NCBI GenBank assembly: GCA_017608995.1
Contig: JAFCEU010000009.1
Coordinates: forward strand, 1 to 14,689
Length of the DNA stretch: 14,689 nucleotides
DNA from: Candidatus Iainarchaeum sp.
Lineage (GTDB): Archaea; Iainarchaeota; Iainarchaeia; Iainarchaeales; DTGL01
Direction of reading: 5' to 3'
Shown: positions 5,970 to 13,083 of the stretch, piece by piece
Layout: every line of letters begins with the position of its first letter
Numbering within the stretch: position 1 is the first letter of the stretch
Notes under the pieces: model-generated
The model's input: the letters and a program-made list of their open reading frames with translations, nothing else
The model's database searches: none
Told to the model about the DNA's origin: nothing
Translations under genes and position numbers: made by a program

Positions 5970-7427
5970 ATGGGGGAAAAAGAGGAAGATAGAACTTCAG
6001 ATGCTATTGTCTCACTGAAGAGAATATTTGAAAATCCACTTTCGCGTCATTTAATTAAGTATTTTACAAAGAAAGAACGGCTTGACAATGCTTTAGAGAT
6101 ATATTGCAGTCTCAGACAGCCAAAAGGAATCAGAGAAAGAATAAATGCTTTCATAATAGGACAGGCCATTAACAGAGGAGCCGAGGTTTTCGGTGGCAAA
6201 AAAGAAGATTTTGTGAATTATTTTAAGGAGCCTGTTCCAAGAAGAGGGCTAAGCCTTGTTTTAAGAAGCATAGCAGAGTATGGAGTAACAAAACCACAAA
6301 AGTTAGTAGCACCATTCCTTGTTGTTTGGGATTTCACAAGGAGGTGCAACCTCAAATGCAAGCATTGTTATGCCAATGCCGGGAAGCGTGCTCCCAACGA
6401 ATTAACAACAGAACAGGCGAAAGCGGTGGTAGACCAATTGGATAAGGCAGGTGTTGTCGCTGTAGCTCTCTCCGGGGGAGAGCCAACCATAAGAGAAGAC
6501 TTTTTCGAGATTGTGAGGTATATTCACAAGAAAGGCATGCATGTAAGTGTTGCATCTAACGGAACATTAATAACGAAAGAGTTCGCAAAGAAATTGAAAG
6601 ACGCAGGGGTTGATTATATAGAGATAAGTTTGGATCACACTGAGCCAGGCATACATGACGAGTTCAGGGGTGTTAAAGGCGCATGGGAAAGAACAGTTGA
6701 AGGAATCAAGCACTGCGTAGAAGCTGGCATAGTTACATGCATTGCCACCACAGTTACAAAATACAATTATGACAGCATACCTGACATGATTAAGTTTGCG
6801 CAGAAGCTGAAGGTTCATAGATTTATTGCATTTAATTTTGTTCCAACAAGACGCGGTAAGGACATAATAGACACGGACATTACTCCAGAGCAAAGAGAGC
6901 AACTCCTCAATTTCCTTTACGACAAACTGGAAGAAAAAAATAATCTGGAGGTATTTTCGACATGTCCTGCTTATGCAAGAATAAGTTTGGAAAGGGTGAA
7001 TGCCGGCGAAAAAGGGAGCGTTGCTCCAACACATTTTGCAGCTGTGGAATTGAAAGGAAGGGCAATAGCCCTTGCTGATTTTATCGGAGGATGCGGAGCC
7101 GGTAGAAATTATTGTTCTATTGAATACAACGGTGACATTCAGCCGTGTGTGTTCCTCCCTATCAAGGTCGGGAACGTTATTAAAGACGGGTTTGAAAACA
7201 TCTGGAAAAATTCAGAAGTTATGCAAAAGTTGAGAGATAGAGAACTCCTTAAAAATGGGTGTGGTCAGTGCAAATATAAGTATATTTGCGGCGGTTGCAG
7301 AGCGAGAGCATACGCTTACACTGGCGACTATCTTGCTTCCGACCCTGGATGTATTGTTGTTAAAGAATTGGAAATTGAAAAACAGGGGAAGCCTCAACAA
7401 ACTTTATATAGGTGTAGCTTGGTCTAA
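5970..7427 (+). CDS. Radical SAM/SPASM domain protein
   Basis: A 485-residue enzyme. An N-terminal helical extension (about 1-115) precedes a radical SAM core with CNLKCKHC (Cys126, Cys130, Cys133), which binds the [4Fe-4S] cluster that cleaves S-adenosylmethionine. The SAM-binding LSGGEPT is at 168-173 and ASNGTL at 195-200. A C-terminal SPASM domain carries cysteines 375, 382, 393, 431, 434, 440, 443 and 461, enough for two auxiliary Fe-S clusters. SPASM enzymes modify peptides, cofactors or enzyme maturation targets. The closest feel is the AhbD/NirJ-like group, but I cannot name the substrate. No partner gene is adjacent: upstream is a gap with only a doubtful small ORF, downstream a toxin-antitoxin pair. 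The protein ends in an unusual RCSLV tail. Confidence 0.9.
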   Translation: MGEKEEDRTSDAIVSLKRIFENPLSRHLIKYFTKKERLDNALEIYCSLRQPKGIRERINAFIIGQAINRGAEVFGGKKEDFVNYFKEPVPRRGLSLVLRSIAEYGVTKPQKLVAPFLVVWDFTRRCNLKCKHCYANAGKRAPNELTTEQAKAVVDQLDKAGVVAVALSGGEPTIREDFFEIVRYIHKKGMHVSVASNGTLITKEFAKKLKDAGVDYIEISLDHTEPGIHDEFRGVKGAWERTVEGIKHCVEAGIVTCIATTVTKYNYDSIPDMIKFAQKLKVHRFIAFNFVPTRRGKDIIDTDITPEQREQLLNFLYDKLEEKNNLEVFSTCPAYARISLERVNAGEKGSVAPTHFAAVELKGRAIALADFIGGCGAGRNYCSIEYNGDIQPCVFLPIKVGNVIKDGFENIWKNSEVMQKLRDRELLKNGCGQCKYKYICGGCRARAYAYTGDYLASDPGCIVVKELEIEKQGKPQQTLYRCSLV

Positions 7428-7481
7428 ATTTAATATAGAAATACCTCTCAAGGGCTTTTATTTCCAGCTTTGGGTTTTAGA

Positions 7482-7515
7482 GGTTGTTCTATTAATTGTT
7501 ATTTATGTAACAACC
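7482..7515 (+). repeat. Inverted repeat before the AbiE operon
   Basis: GGTTGTT at 7482-7488 and AACAACC at 7509-7515 form a perfect 7-bp inverted repeat with a 20-nt spacer. It lies just upstream of the TATA box of the antitoxin gene. It could be the operator bound by the AbiEi protein, since AbiEi antitoxins repress their own operon, or a termination hairpin for the radical SAM gene, since seven T follow closely. Confidence 0.35.
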
Positions 7516-7520
7516 ATAAG

Positions 7521-7530
7521 TTTTTTTAAA
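7521..7530 (+). promoter_or_regulatory. TATA box of the AbiE operon
   Basis: TTTTTTTAAA is centred about 27-28 nt before the ATG at 7554. A second AT-rich stretch at 7537-7546 is too close to the start to serve. Confidence 0.4.
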
Positions 7531-7553
7531 GGTTATTATATAAATAATATCCT

Positions 7554-8183
7554 ATGAAAAAGCTGATAAAATATATACTTTCTGAAAAAGGCGGGACAGT
7601 AGCAAGTAAGGACGAGCTCAAAGAAATATGCAGAAGATTCAGAGCAAGCGTTGATAAAACAGTAAATTTCATGATCTCCTATGGGTATCTGATACGGATT
7701 TTGAGAGGGCTGTACTACGTTAAGAGCATTGAGGAGTTCAAGTTTAAGAAAAGCATAAACACGCTGAAGCTTATTTCCTTGGGGATGTCGAAGCTCAAAA
7801 CCGAATGGTACTTTGGCCTGCACACCGCGTTTGTGCTCAACGGCTTAACGCACGAATACTCAGCAACAACATTCGTTATGAGCAATAGAATATACAGAGC
7901 AAAACCGATCAATATCAATAACGAAAAGGTGAAGTTCATAAAGCTAAAGCCAGCGCTTTTTGGATTTGGTATTGTAGAAAAAGATTCAATAAAATTTTCA
8001 GATGTTGAAAAAACCCTGCTGGATGAAATATATATTTCCAGATACAGATCTGTGCCTGCTGAGCGAATCATTTCGATTATGGAGGAATATGGGAAGAATA
8101 TTAGAAAAAGCAGGCTGAGCAGCTATCTGCGCTTCTATCCGAAGAGTGTAAGAAAGGTTGTTGAAGATGCTGGAATTATCTGA
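7554..8183 (+). CDS. abiEi: AbiEi-type antitoxin / transcriptional regulator
   Basis: A 209-residue protein with the two-part AbiEi layout. Residues 1-57 form a winged helix-turn-helix whose wing ends in RILRGLYYVK. The C-terminal AbiEi domain has GLHTAFVLNGL (88-98) and the conserved FSDVEKTLLDEIYISRYR stretch (148-165). AbiEi proteins neutralise a nucleotidyltransferase toxin without direct binding (type IV toxin-antitoxin) and repress their own operon. The length is in the normal range and the gene looks intact. It overlaps the toxin gene by 17 nt. An inverted repeat just upstream of the promoter is a candidate operator. Confidence 0.85.
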   Translation: MKKLIKYILSEKGGTVASKDELKEICRRFRASVDKTVNFMISYGYLIRILRGLYYVKSIEEFKFKKSINTLKLISLGMSKLKTEWYFGLHTAFVLNGLTHEYSATTFVMSNRIYRAKPININNEKVKFIKLKPALFGFGIVEKDSIKFSDVEKTLLDEIYISRYRSVPAERIISIMEEYGKNIRKSRLSSYLRFYPKSVRKVVEDAGII

Positions 8184-8622
8184 ATTTGTTGAATTTGTGG
8201 ATGAAAAAGCAAGCGTAAAAAAACCATCGCTTGTGGAAAAGGACATTCTGATTCATGGAATTCTTAATGAAATAGTTTCATCAGAATTGGGAAAGCTCTA
8301 CCTTTTCAAAGGCGGAAGCTACCTTGTTAAGTGTTATTTTGGGTATTACCGCTTTTCTGTTGACCTCGATTTTACCTGGCGGGAGCAGTCGTTCTGGAAC
8401 AAATTGGGAAAAAAGAGCCTGCGAAGAAAACTTCTCGAGCAGACAGAGAGGTTTGAAAGAGAGATGTTTGTTGTTGCTCCGCCAGCCGAATTCTATAGAT
8501 TTATGGGGGAATTTGAAAAAGCGCTGAAAGAGATTGGATTAGCAGCGATGCAGTATCGGAGCAAAGGTGGCGCCTATTATAAACTTAGAAAAAAATTAAA
8601 GTTGATTAACCAGATTAGCTAG
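8167..8622 (+). CDS. abiEii: AbiEii-type nucleotidyltransferase toxin, C-terminally truncated
   Basis: Chosen start is the ATG at 8167, overlapping the antitoxin gene by 17 nt. A TTG at 8158 would add three residues. The 151-residue product has the family signatures: VEKDILIH (23-30), FKGGS (47-51), and SVDLDF (64-69) with the catalytic Asp66 and Asp68. Family members are usually about 250-300 residues and continue into strand-rich and helical C-terminal regions after the YKLR segment. Here the frame ends in KLKLINQIS and stop, and I found no continuation in other frames. The protein may be inactive, or a minimal form. In the type IV system the toxin transfers nucleotides to tRNA or other targets and blocks translation. 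Confidence 0.75.
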   Translation: MLELSEFVEFVDEKASVKKPSLVEKDILIHGILNEIVSSELGKLYLFKGGSYLVKCYFGYYRFSVDLDFTWREQSFWNKLGKKSLRRKLLEQTERFEREMFVVAPPAEFYRFMGEFEKALKEIGLAAMQYRSKGGAYYKLRKKLKLINQIS

Positions 8623-8696
8623 TAAACCCCAAATCCAGAACACACTGGCGAATTAGTACAAAATCTTTAAATAAGTTTTTAATCGCCTAAAGTTCA

Positions 8697-8808
8697 ACTA
8701 GAAAAAGAAGTGCGGGGTAGCCGCTTAATCCCAACTGTTCAATGCCTCAGCCTAGGACCGGTTGAATTTACGAATTATATATAGTGCAAGGTTTTATTTA
8801 AATTTTTT
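8697..8808 (+). ncRNA. Candidate structured small RNA
   Basis: A gene-free stretch with an unusual local rise in GC. A TATA-like CTTTAAATA (8665-8673) lies about 26 nt before 8695. Two adjacent hairpins follow: GGGGT/ATCCC (8714-8718 with 8728-8732), and AACTG/CGGTT (8733-8737 with 8759-8763) enclosing a CCT/AGG inner stem. A T-rich tract (8791-8808) could terminate it. No C/D or H/ACA boxes are clear. It could equally be an unknown regulatory leader or a gene remnant. Confidence 0.25.
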
Positions 8809-8886
8809 GGTGAGTTAGAGTTTGTTGATTAATTTCCAATTGTAATAAAAACAAATATAATTAAGAAAATTTAAGATCTTTTTTAG

Positions 8887-10041
8887 ATGTTGATTATGTT
8901 CAACAAACAGTTTTTACCAACAATAGAAGATATCGAAAACAAAGAAGCGAAAAAGCTAGCTCAAAATCTTAAAGAAAAATCAATTAGGAGCACTCTTACA
9001 AATATTGTGGATTGGCAGGAAAGAAATTTGCAATATTGGATTGATCGTAGTGATATGTTTTTTCTGTTGTGGTGTCTATTACTCGTTTCTCTTTGTTTTT
9101 TACCTATCCAAATAAACCTCAAACTTTTTTTAATTGGCATTCTTCTTCTACTCGCATTATTTGATATTGCTTATGTCCTCACTTATATTCTTCCGCTTAT
9201 TGGTTCCCTAATAGTGGCATTCACTTTCATCCTATCACATAATTTTTCAGTTGCTAACAAAGTACTTCCAATAAGCCAATTGGTGGCATTATCTGTGACA
9301 TTTGGCGCGATAATTTCTCTTTTGATTTATTTAATATACAAATACAGAAACATTAAATCAGCCCGACCGGAATTTAAAGTAGGGGATACCTTCAAATTAA
9401 GTCTACCCGTTGATAAAATTCTAAAATATCGCTTAGCGATTTGCAGAGATTATGCAAAACTTACCGCAACTTTGCTCTTGAATTTGTATTCTAAAAATAA
9501 AATTTATTTTATTCTTATACCACTACACGTTGCAACTGCAATAAAAATCAGGAATAAACTTTATGTTTTAGACCAAAGATTGCCAATTTTAACTTTAGAA
9601 AAATGGTTAATGTTTTGGAAAGAAAAGATGTCAAAAAACAAGTTCTTTTGTGTTTTATCTTATATCCGTAGAAATTTTGGAGAAGGGGAAGCAGAGATTT
9701 ACGAAATACGCCCCGCTCAAAAAAATATTAGTACTAAAAAAATAGAATCTAAAAGATTGCCTGCTACAAAGATTCCAAATGTTGATACAGTAAATCTAAC
9801 AAATAAATTAGCGAAAATGCTAGAGATAAAGCAAATTTCAAGAAAAAGAAGGCCAAGTTTGAAAATCCCACTTGAAGACTATGCCATGCTTTATGATAAA
9901 GATAAAATAACAGAGTTTTCGTTGATAAGGGCTATCAAAAATAAACTTGAAAATGAACTTTGCGGAAATTTGAGTAAAATTTCCAATATTGAAATAACCC
10001 AAAAGAAAAAAGATCTGATCTTGAAAATATATACAAAATAA
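8887..10041 (+). CDS. Membrane protein with a transglutaminase-like cysteine-peptidase domain
   Basis: A 384-residue protein. A Cys-His-Asp triad typical of the transglutaminase-like fold is visible: Cys186 in AICRDYAKLTATLL, His214 in PLHVATAI, and Asp229 in LYVLDQR. The segment before the membrane part (about 22-54, ending IVDWQERNLQYW) resembles the N-terminal helix of this fold, normally directly before the Cys helix. Here four transmembrane helices (about 57-75, 79-97, 98-117, 131-152) lie in between. A charged C-terminal region (270-384) is rich in Lys and Ile. The likely role is peptide-bond or isopeptide cleavage at the membrane, but the substrate is unknown. The start could also be the ATG at 8896. 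AT-rich boxes suit either choice. Confidence 0.75.
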   Translation: MLIMFNKQFLPTIEDIENKEAKKLAQNLKEKSIRSTLTNIVDWQERNLQYWIDRSDMFFLLWCLLLVSLCFLPIQINLKLFLIGILLLLALFDIAYVLTYILPLIGSLIVAFTFILSHNFSVANKVLPISQLVALSVTFGAIISLLIYLIYKYRNIKSARPEFKVGDTFKLSLPVDKILKYRLAICRDYAKLTATLLLNLYSKNKIYFILIPLHVATAIKIRNKLYVLDQRLPILTLEKWLMFWKEKMSKNKFFCVLSYIRRNFGEGEAEIYEIRPAQKNISTKKIESKRLPATKIPNVDTVNLTNKLAKMLEIKQISRKRRPSLKIPLEDYAMLYDKDKITEFSLIRAIKNKLENELCGNLSKISNIEITQKKKDLILKIYTK

Positions 10042-10085
10042 GTGATGAAATTTCCCTGAAAACTTGCGTGAATTTGGCGAACACT

Positions 10086-10601
10086 TTAATACCATCTATA
10101 GCTCACGTACTCCTTTCTCTTTTCCGGAATCTCCCTTATAAACTCTTCCAAATATTTCTTAACCTGCAACGCTTCATCCTTGCTTTTTATCTGCTCCTTC
10201 GTTTTGAGGTTTATTAGCTTGGTTTGCTTCCCTCTTCCGATTTTGATCAAAAACTCCTCTTCTGCTTCACCGTTCCCATTTTCAATAACCTTCTCGAGTT
10301 TCTTCAACCGCTTAAGCAGTTTCCTCTTCTGCTCCTCCACTTTTTGAGTGAACACCTTAACAGGATCGAGGATGAAGTAGTTTCTCGGCGGGGTGTTTGA
10401 GCATCTTACCAATCCGCAGTTTATAAGCTCCTTCAGAACAGCGTAAACAGTTGCCTTGCAGATGCCGGTTTCGTCCATTATTTGCTTTGCGGTTTTGACC
10501 TCGCTCGAAAGAAGGCAAAAATAGACCTTTGCATGGTTGGTGCCGAACCCCTCTATCAAATCAGAATAAACCTGCACCAGTAAGGCTTCCTCTTCCTTCA
10601 T
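10086..10601 (-). CDS. TrmB-like transcriptional regulator
   Basis: A 171-residue protein. Residues 17-78 are a winged helix-turn-helix of TrmB type: GTNHAKVYFCLL, then AKQIMDETGICKATVYAVLKEL (recognition helix about 46-60), then the wing GLVRCSN...RNYFIL. The Asp-Pro after the wing (DPVKVF) and the long Lys/Glu-rich coiled coil (about 85-110) also match TrmB proteins. The usual sugar-binding C-terminal domain is absent, and a short 60-residue lysine-rich tail takes its place. It could regulate the divergent glycosylase-like gene or the convergent membrane protein. The upstream 224 nt are gene-free and hold AT-rich promoter-like stretches near 10664-10703. Confidence 0.8.
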   Translation of the reverse strand: MKEEEALLVQVYSDLIEGFGTNHAKVYFCLLSSEVKTAKQIMDETGICKATVYAVLKELINCGLVRCSNTPPRNYFILDPVKVFTQKVEEQKRKLLKRLKKLEKVIENGNGEAEEEFLIKIGRGKQTKLINLKTKEQIKSKDEALQVKKYLEEFIREIPEKRKEYVSYRWY

Positions 10602-10794
10602 TGTACCGCCATACAGCGGGTTTTCGGCACCGTTACTGCATGCGGCTTTTTTGCACTCTGCTGGTTAATAATGTAAATAATTGTGGACTGATTTATTTAA
10701 AATGTTAACTTTTATGAGTGAATTGGTTGGTTTTGCGTGGTTTTGGAGCTAAAAGGGGACACAATTTAACTTAATAAAACTTCGCTTTAGATTT

Positions 10795-10804
10795 GCTTTT
10801 AAGA
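10795..10804 (+). promoter_or_regulatory. TATA box of the glycosylase-like gene
   Basis: GCTTTTAAGA is centred about 26 nt before the ATG at 10826, suggesting leaderless transcription. A purine-rich AAGGGG at 10812-10817 could instead act as a ribosome-binding site if transcription starts further upstream. Confidence 0.4.
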
Positions 10805-10825
10805 CGCTATTAAGGGGTAAAAAGC

Positions 10826-11734
10826 ATGGGATTAGTGTTAGACACTAAAAGAGGGAAAGAAGTAGCAAAACTACTTTGCGATAAATTTTTAACGGAAGGC
10901 ATTCATGGGCTAAAAGATATGCCTGAAGACATCATGCCCAAAGGCATGGAAAAAGGCTCACTTGAACACGTGATGTTTATAACCCTAACAGTTTCAATTG
11001 ATTACCAAAGAGATGCGCCTGCCTTGTGGAGAGCGGCAAGAGAAACCTTTGAAGATGAAAACACCAGATACTTGTTTGATCCAAAATCGCTGGATGAAAC
11101 CCCTATTGAAAAAATCATTGCAGATATGCAAAAACACAAGCTATCGAAGAAGCCCCAAAAGGATGCCCGTATTTGGAAGGCTTTAGGCATAGCATTTTAT
11201 AGGAAATGGGACGGCAATCCTCAAAACTTTCTTCAATGTTGTAACTGGGATGCGCCAACAGTTTTAAAACAATTAAAAAATAGCGTTCATTTGTACAATG
11301 GCCGGAAGGTACCTGATTACCCTTACCTTCGCGGGGACAAGATCGGCCCATTATGGTTAAGGATGCTTAGAGACAATGTTGGAATTACGAAATTAAAAAA
11401 TTTGGGTGATATTCCTATTCCGGTAGATATTCACATAGCGAGAGCTACCTTAACAACGGGTGTTGTAAGAGGCCAATTTAAAGGTCGCCTAAATGACTTG
11501 TTTGAGCATATAAGAATGGCATGGTTTGAAAGCGTGAGGGGACTAACTATTAAAAATAGACCTATGATCGCTTTGGATGTTGATGAACCTCTTTGGCACT
11601 TATCAAAATACGGATGCTCAAAGAGGGATAAGACAACAGGTTCTTGCTCAAAGTATGTGGAATGTGAAGCAAGGCAATATTGTATAAAGGGGAAAATCGA
11701 AATTAAATCAGGGAAAGCGGAAGTAAACACATAA
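10826..11734 (+). CDS. HhH-GPD DNA glycosylase-like protein with a four-cysteine cluster
   Basis: A 302-residue helical protein with hallmarks of the endonuclease III/HhH-GPD superfamily. A hairpin-like YLRGDKIGPLWLRML lies at 167-181. IPIPVDIHIARATL (196-209) has Asp201 at the position of the catalytic aspartate. A C-terminal cysteine set follows: Cys264, Cys274, Cys280, Cys286 (spacing C-X9-C-X5-C-X5-C). Classical endonuclease III uses C-X6-C-X2-C-X5-C for its [4Fe-4S] loop, so this is a variant spacing. The family excises damaged or modified bases. I see no Lys beside the hairpin that would mark a lyase with certainty. The gene is convergent with the RecB-like nuclease, 35 nt away. I am sure of the superfamily feel, less of the activity. 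Confidence 0.7.
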   Translation: MGLVLDTKRGKEVAKLLCDKFLTEGIHGLKDMPEDIMPKGMEKGSLEHVMFITLTVSIDYQRDAPALWRAARETFEDENTRYLFDPKSLDETPIEKIIADMQKHKLSKKPQKDARIWKALGIAFYRKWDGNPQNFLQCCNWDAPTVLKQLKNSVHLYNGRKVPDYPYLRGDKIGPLWLRMLRDNVGITKLKNLGDIPIPVDIHIARATLTTGVVRGQFKGRLNDLFEHIRMAWFESVRGLTIKNRPMIALDVDEPLWHLSKYGCSKRDKTTGSCSKYVECEARQYCIKGKIEIKSGKAEVNT

Positions 11735-11769
11735 GATAAGGTGGCTGCTACTTGCAGAAATGGAAGAAG

Positions 11770-12987
11770 TTATTCAAACATTTCCTTTACCTTGCTTAAG
11801 TATATCCTTTTTTCTTCTTCCAAGCGTTCAAACTCCCTTATCTGCTCGGCTACACCCTCAGGCAAAGCGCCATTCTCAAGCAGCTTCAAAAGTGCATTAG
11901 TATTGAGATCGGACACTTTTTCCCACAGATTATTTTCTTTCACCAATTCTTCTAGGTCCTTCCTTTCAGGATCGCTCTTTTTTGGAAGCTTCACTCTTCT
12001 GGTTATCTTCACCCTCGCTTTGTAATCAGAGCCCTGAATGATCTCAACACCCTTTCTTTTTGCGTACTCAAACAGCGCTTCTTTCACCTTCTCAAGCTCT
12101 ATTTCAATCTCTCTTGCCTGCTCTCTTAGCTGAACAAATTTATTCACAAGAGTAACGCCTTCCTCTTTTAAGTACTCATTCGCTTTCAGCTGACTTGTTT
12201 CAAAAATATGTTTCTGCATGGGGCAAACTCTCTGGTACTCGCACCACATGCAGAGCTTTGATTCCTTTGCAGGGAAGTTCTGCTCCTCTTCAGCTTTTTC
12301 TATTGTTTTGATCAGCTCAATTGTTTCCTTTTTCAACTGCTCTAACTGCTGTCTGCTTCTTTTGCGCCTGAACTCGGTATCAAACGCTAAGTAGTGCCAC
12401 ACAAGCTCTGTGTTTTCAGGCTCGGCATCCTCAAATCTGTTGTGCACACCGATTTCATAAAGCGCTAATTGCCTATCTGCATCAAGGTTTTCCTGCATGG
12501 GCAGCCTTCCAAGCGAGGTTTTGTAATCGTGTATCTCAAATGTTCCATCCTCGCGCCTGGCAAGCCTGTCAATGTAGCCCTGCATTCTGTAATTCCCTTC
12601 GCCATTCAGATAGAAGGAAACCCTTTCCTCTAAGCAAAGAGTAACCGCATCGTTGAACGGAGCATATCTTTTGTAACAGTCGCGTAAGCACTTCTCGCCA
12701 ACTTTGCGGTAGTTCTCAGCAGAGTAACTTGGATTAACAACAGTAACATTCTCGTGCCAGTTCTTGAGCCAGCGCTCATTGTAGTAAGCGATTAAATCTG
12801 ATTCGCTGACCTCTTTCTGCATCTTCACATCTCTGTAGAGCTTTTCTAAAGCTTCGTGAACTCTGCAACCTAAAAAGGCTTCAATGCTCTCCACTTTTTC
12901 AACTTCGGGCTTTTCAATATAGCGGTAGAAATAGCTTCTCGGGCAGTTCTCAAAGCACGCTAACTTTGAATGCGAGTATGTTGGCAT
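11770..12987 (-). CDS. RecB/Cas4-like Fe-S PD-(D/E)XK nuclease with a C-terminal extension
   Basis: A 405-residue protein. Nuclease core: YSHSKLACFENCPRSYFYRY at the N terminus (Cys15), GCRVHEALEKL with His44, GYIDRLA with Asp140, IHDYKTS with Asp154 and Lys156, and QLALY with Gln173 and Tyr177. Cysteines 246, 249 and 255 (CMWCEYQRVCPM) with Cys15 form the [4Fe-4S] site found in Cas4, AddB and archaeal RecB-like exonucleases. Residues 270-405 add a long coiled coil (about 275-312) and a small domain not in minimal Cas4 proteins; such extensions occur in phage and element-borne RecB-like nucleases. No cas1, cas2 or CRISPR repeats are nearby, so a repair, recombination or defence role is likelier than adaptation. 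Confidence 0.88.
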   Translation of the reverse strand: MPTYSHSKLACFENCPRSYFYRYIEKPEVEKVESIEAFLGCRVHEALEKLYRDVKMQKEVSESDLIAYYNERWLKNWHENVTVVNPSYSAENYRKVGEKCLRDCYKRYAPFNDAVTLCLEERVSFYLNGEGNYRMQGYIDRLARREDGTFEIHDYKTSLGRLPMQENLDADRQLALYEIGVHNRFEDAEPENTELVWHYLAFDTEFRRKRSRQQLEQLKKETIELIKTIEKAEEEQNFPAKESKLCMWCEYQRVCPMQKHIFETSQLKANEYLKEEGVTLVNKFVQLREQAREIEIELEKVKEALFEYAKRKGVEIIQGSDYKARVKITRRVKLPKKSDPERKDLEELVKENNLWEKVSDLNTNALLKLLENGALPEGVAEQIREFERLEEEKRIYLSKVKEMFE

Positions 12988-13083
12988 GCTAAACCCTCAA
13001 AGTGTAATTTTTGTAGTAATATGAGTAAAATCGCTTTTAAGGTTTATTATTCCGCTTTTGAAGTTCTGTAAAACTTGATTTTT

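Noticed and set aside
8743..8766. A 7-codon ORF (MPQPRTG) as a peptide substrate for the radical SAM enzyme
   Set aside because: It is too short and lies over 1.3 kb away behind another operon, and better explained as chance within the hairpin region.
8745..8775. GCCTAGGACCGG as a possible attR copy of the tRNA-Asp 3' end
   Set aside because: It resembles GCCCAGGCCGGG only loosely, with mismatches and an indel, and the similarity does not extend. A true att repeat should be exact over a dozen bases or more.
10714..10752. A 12-codon ORF (MSELVGFAWFWS) after an AT-rich box
   Set aside because: The spacing to the box (about 18 nt) does not fit the local pattern, and the peptide has no other support.
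11770..12987. Cas4 of a CRISPR locus
   Set aside because: The protein is larger than Cas4 with an added coiled coil, and no repeats or cas1/cas2 genes are seen in the window.
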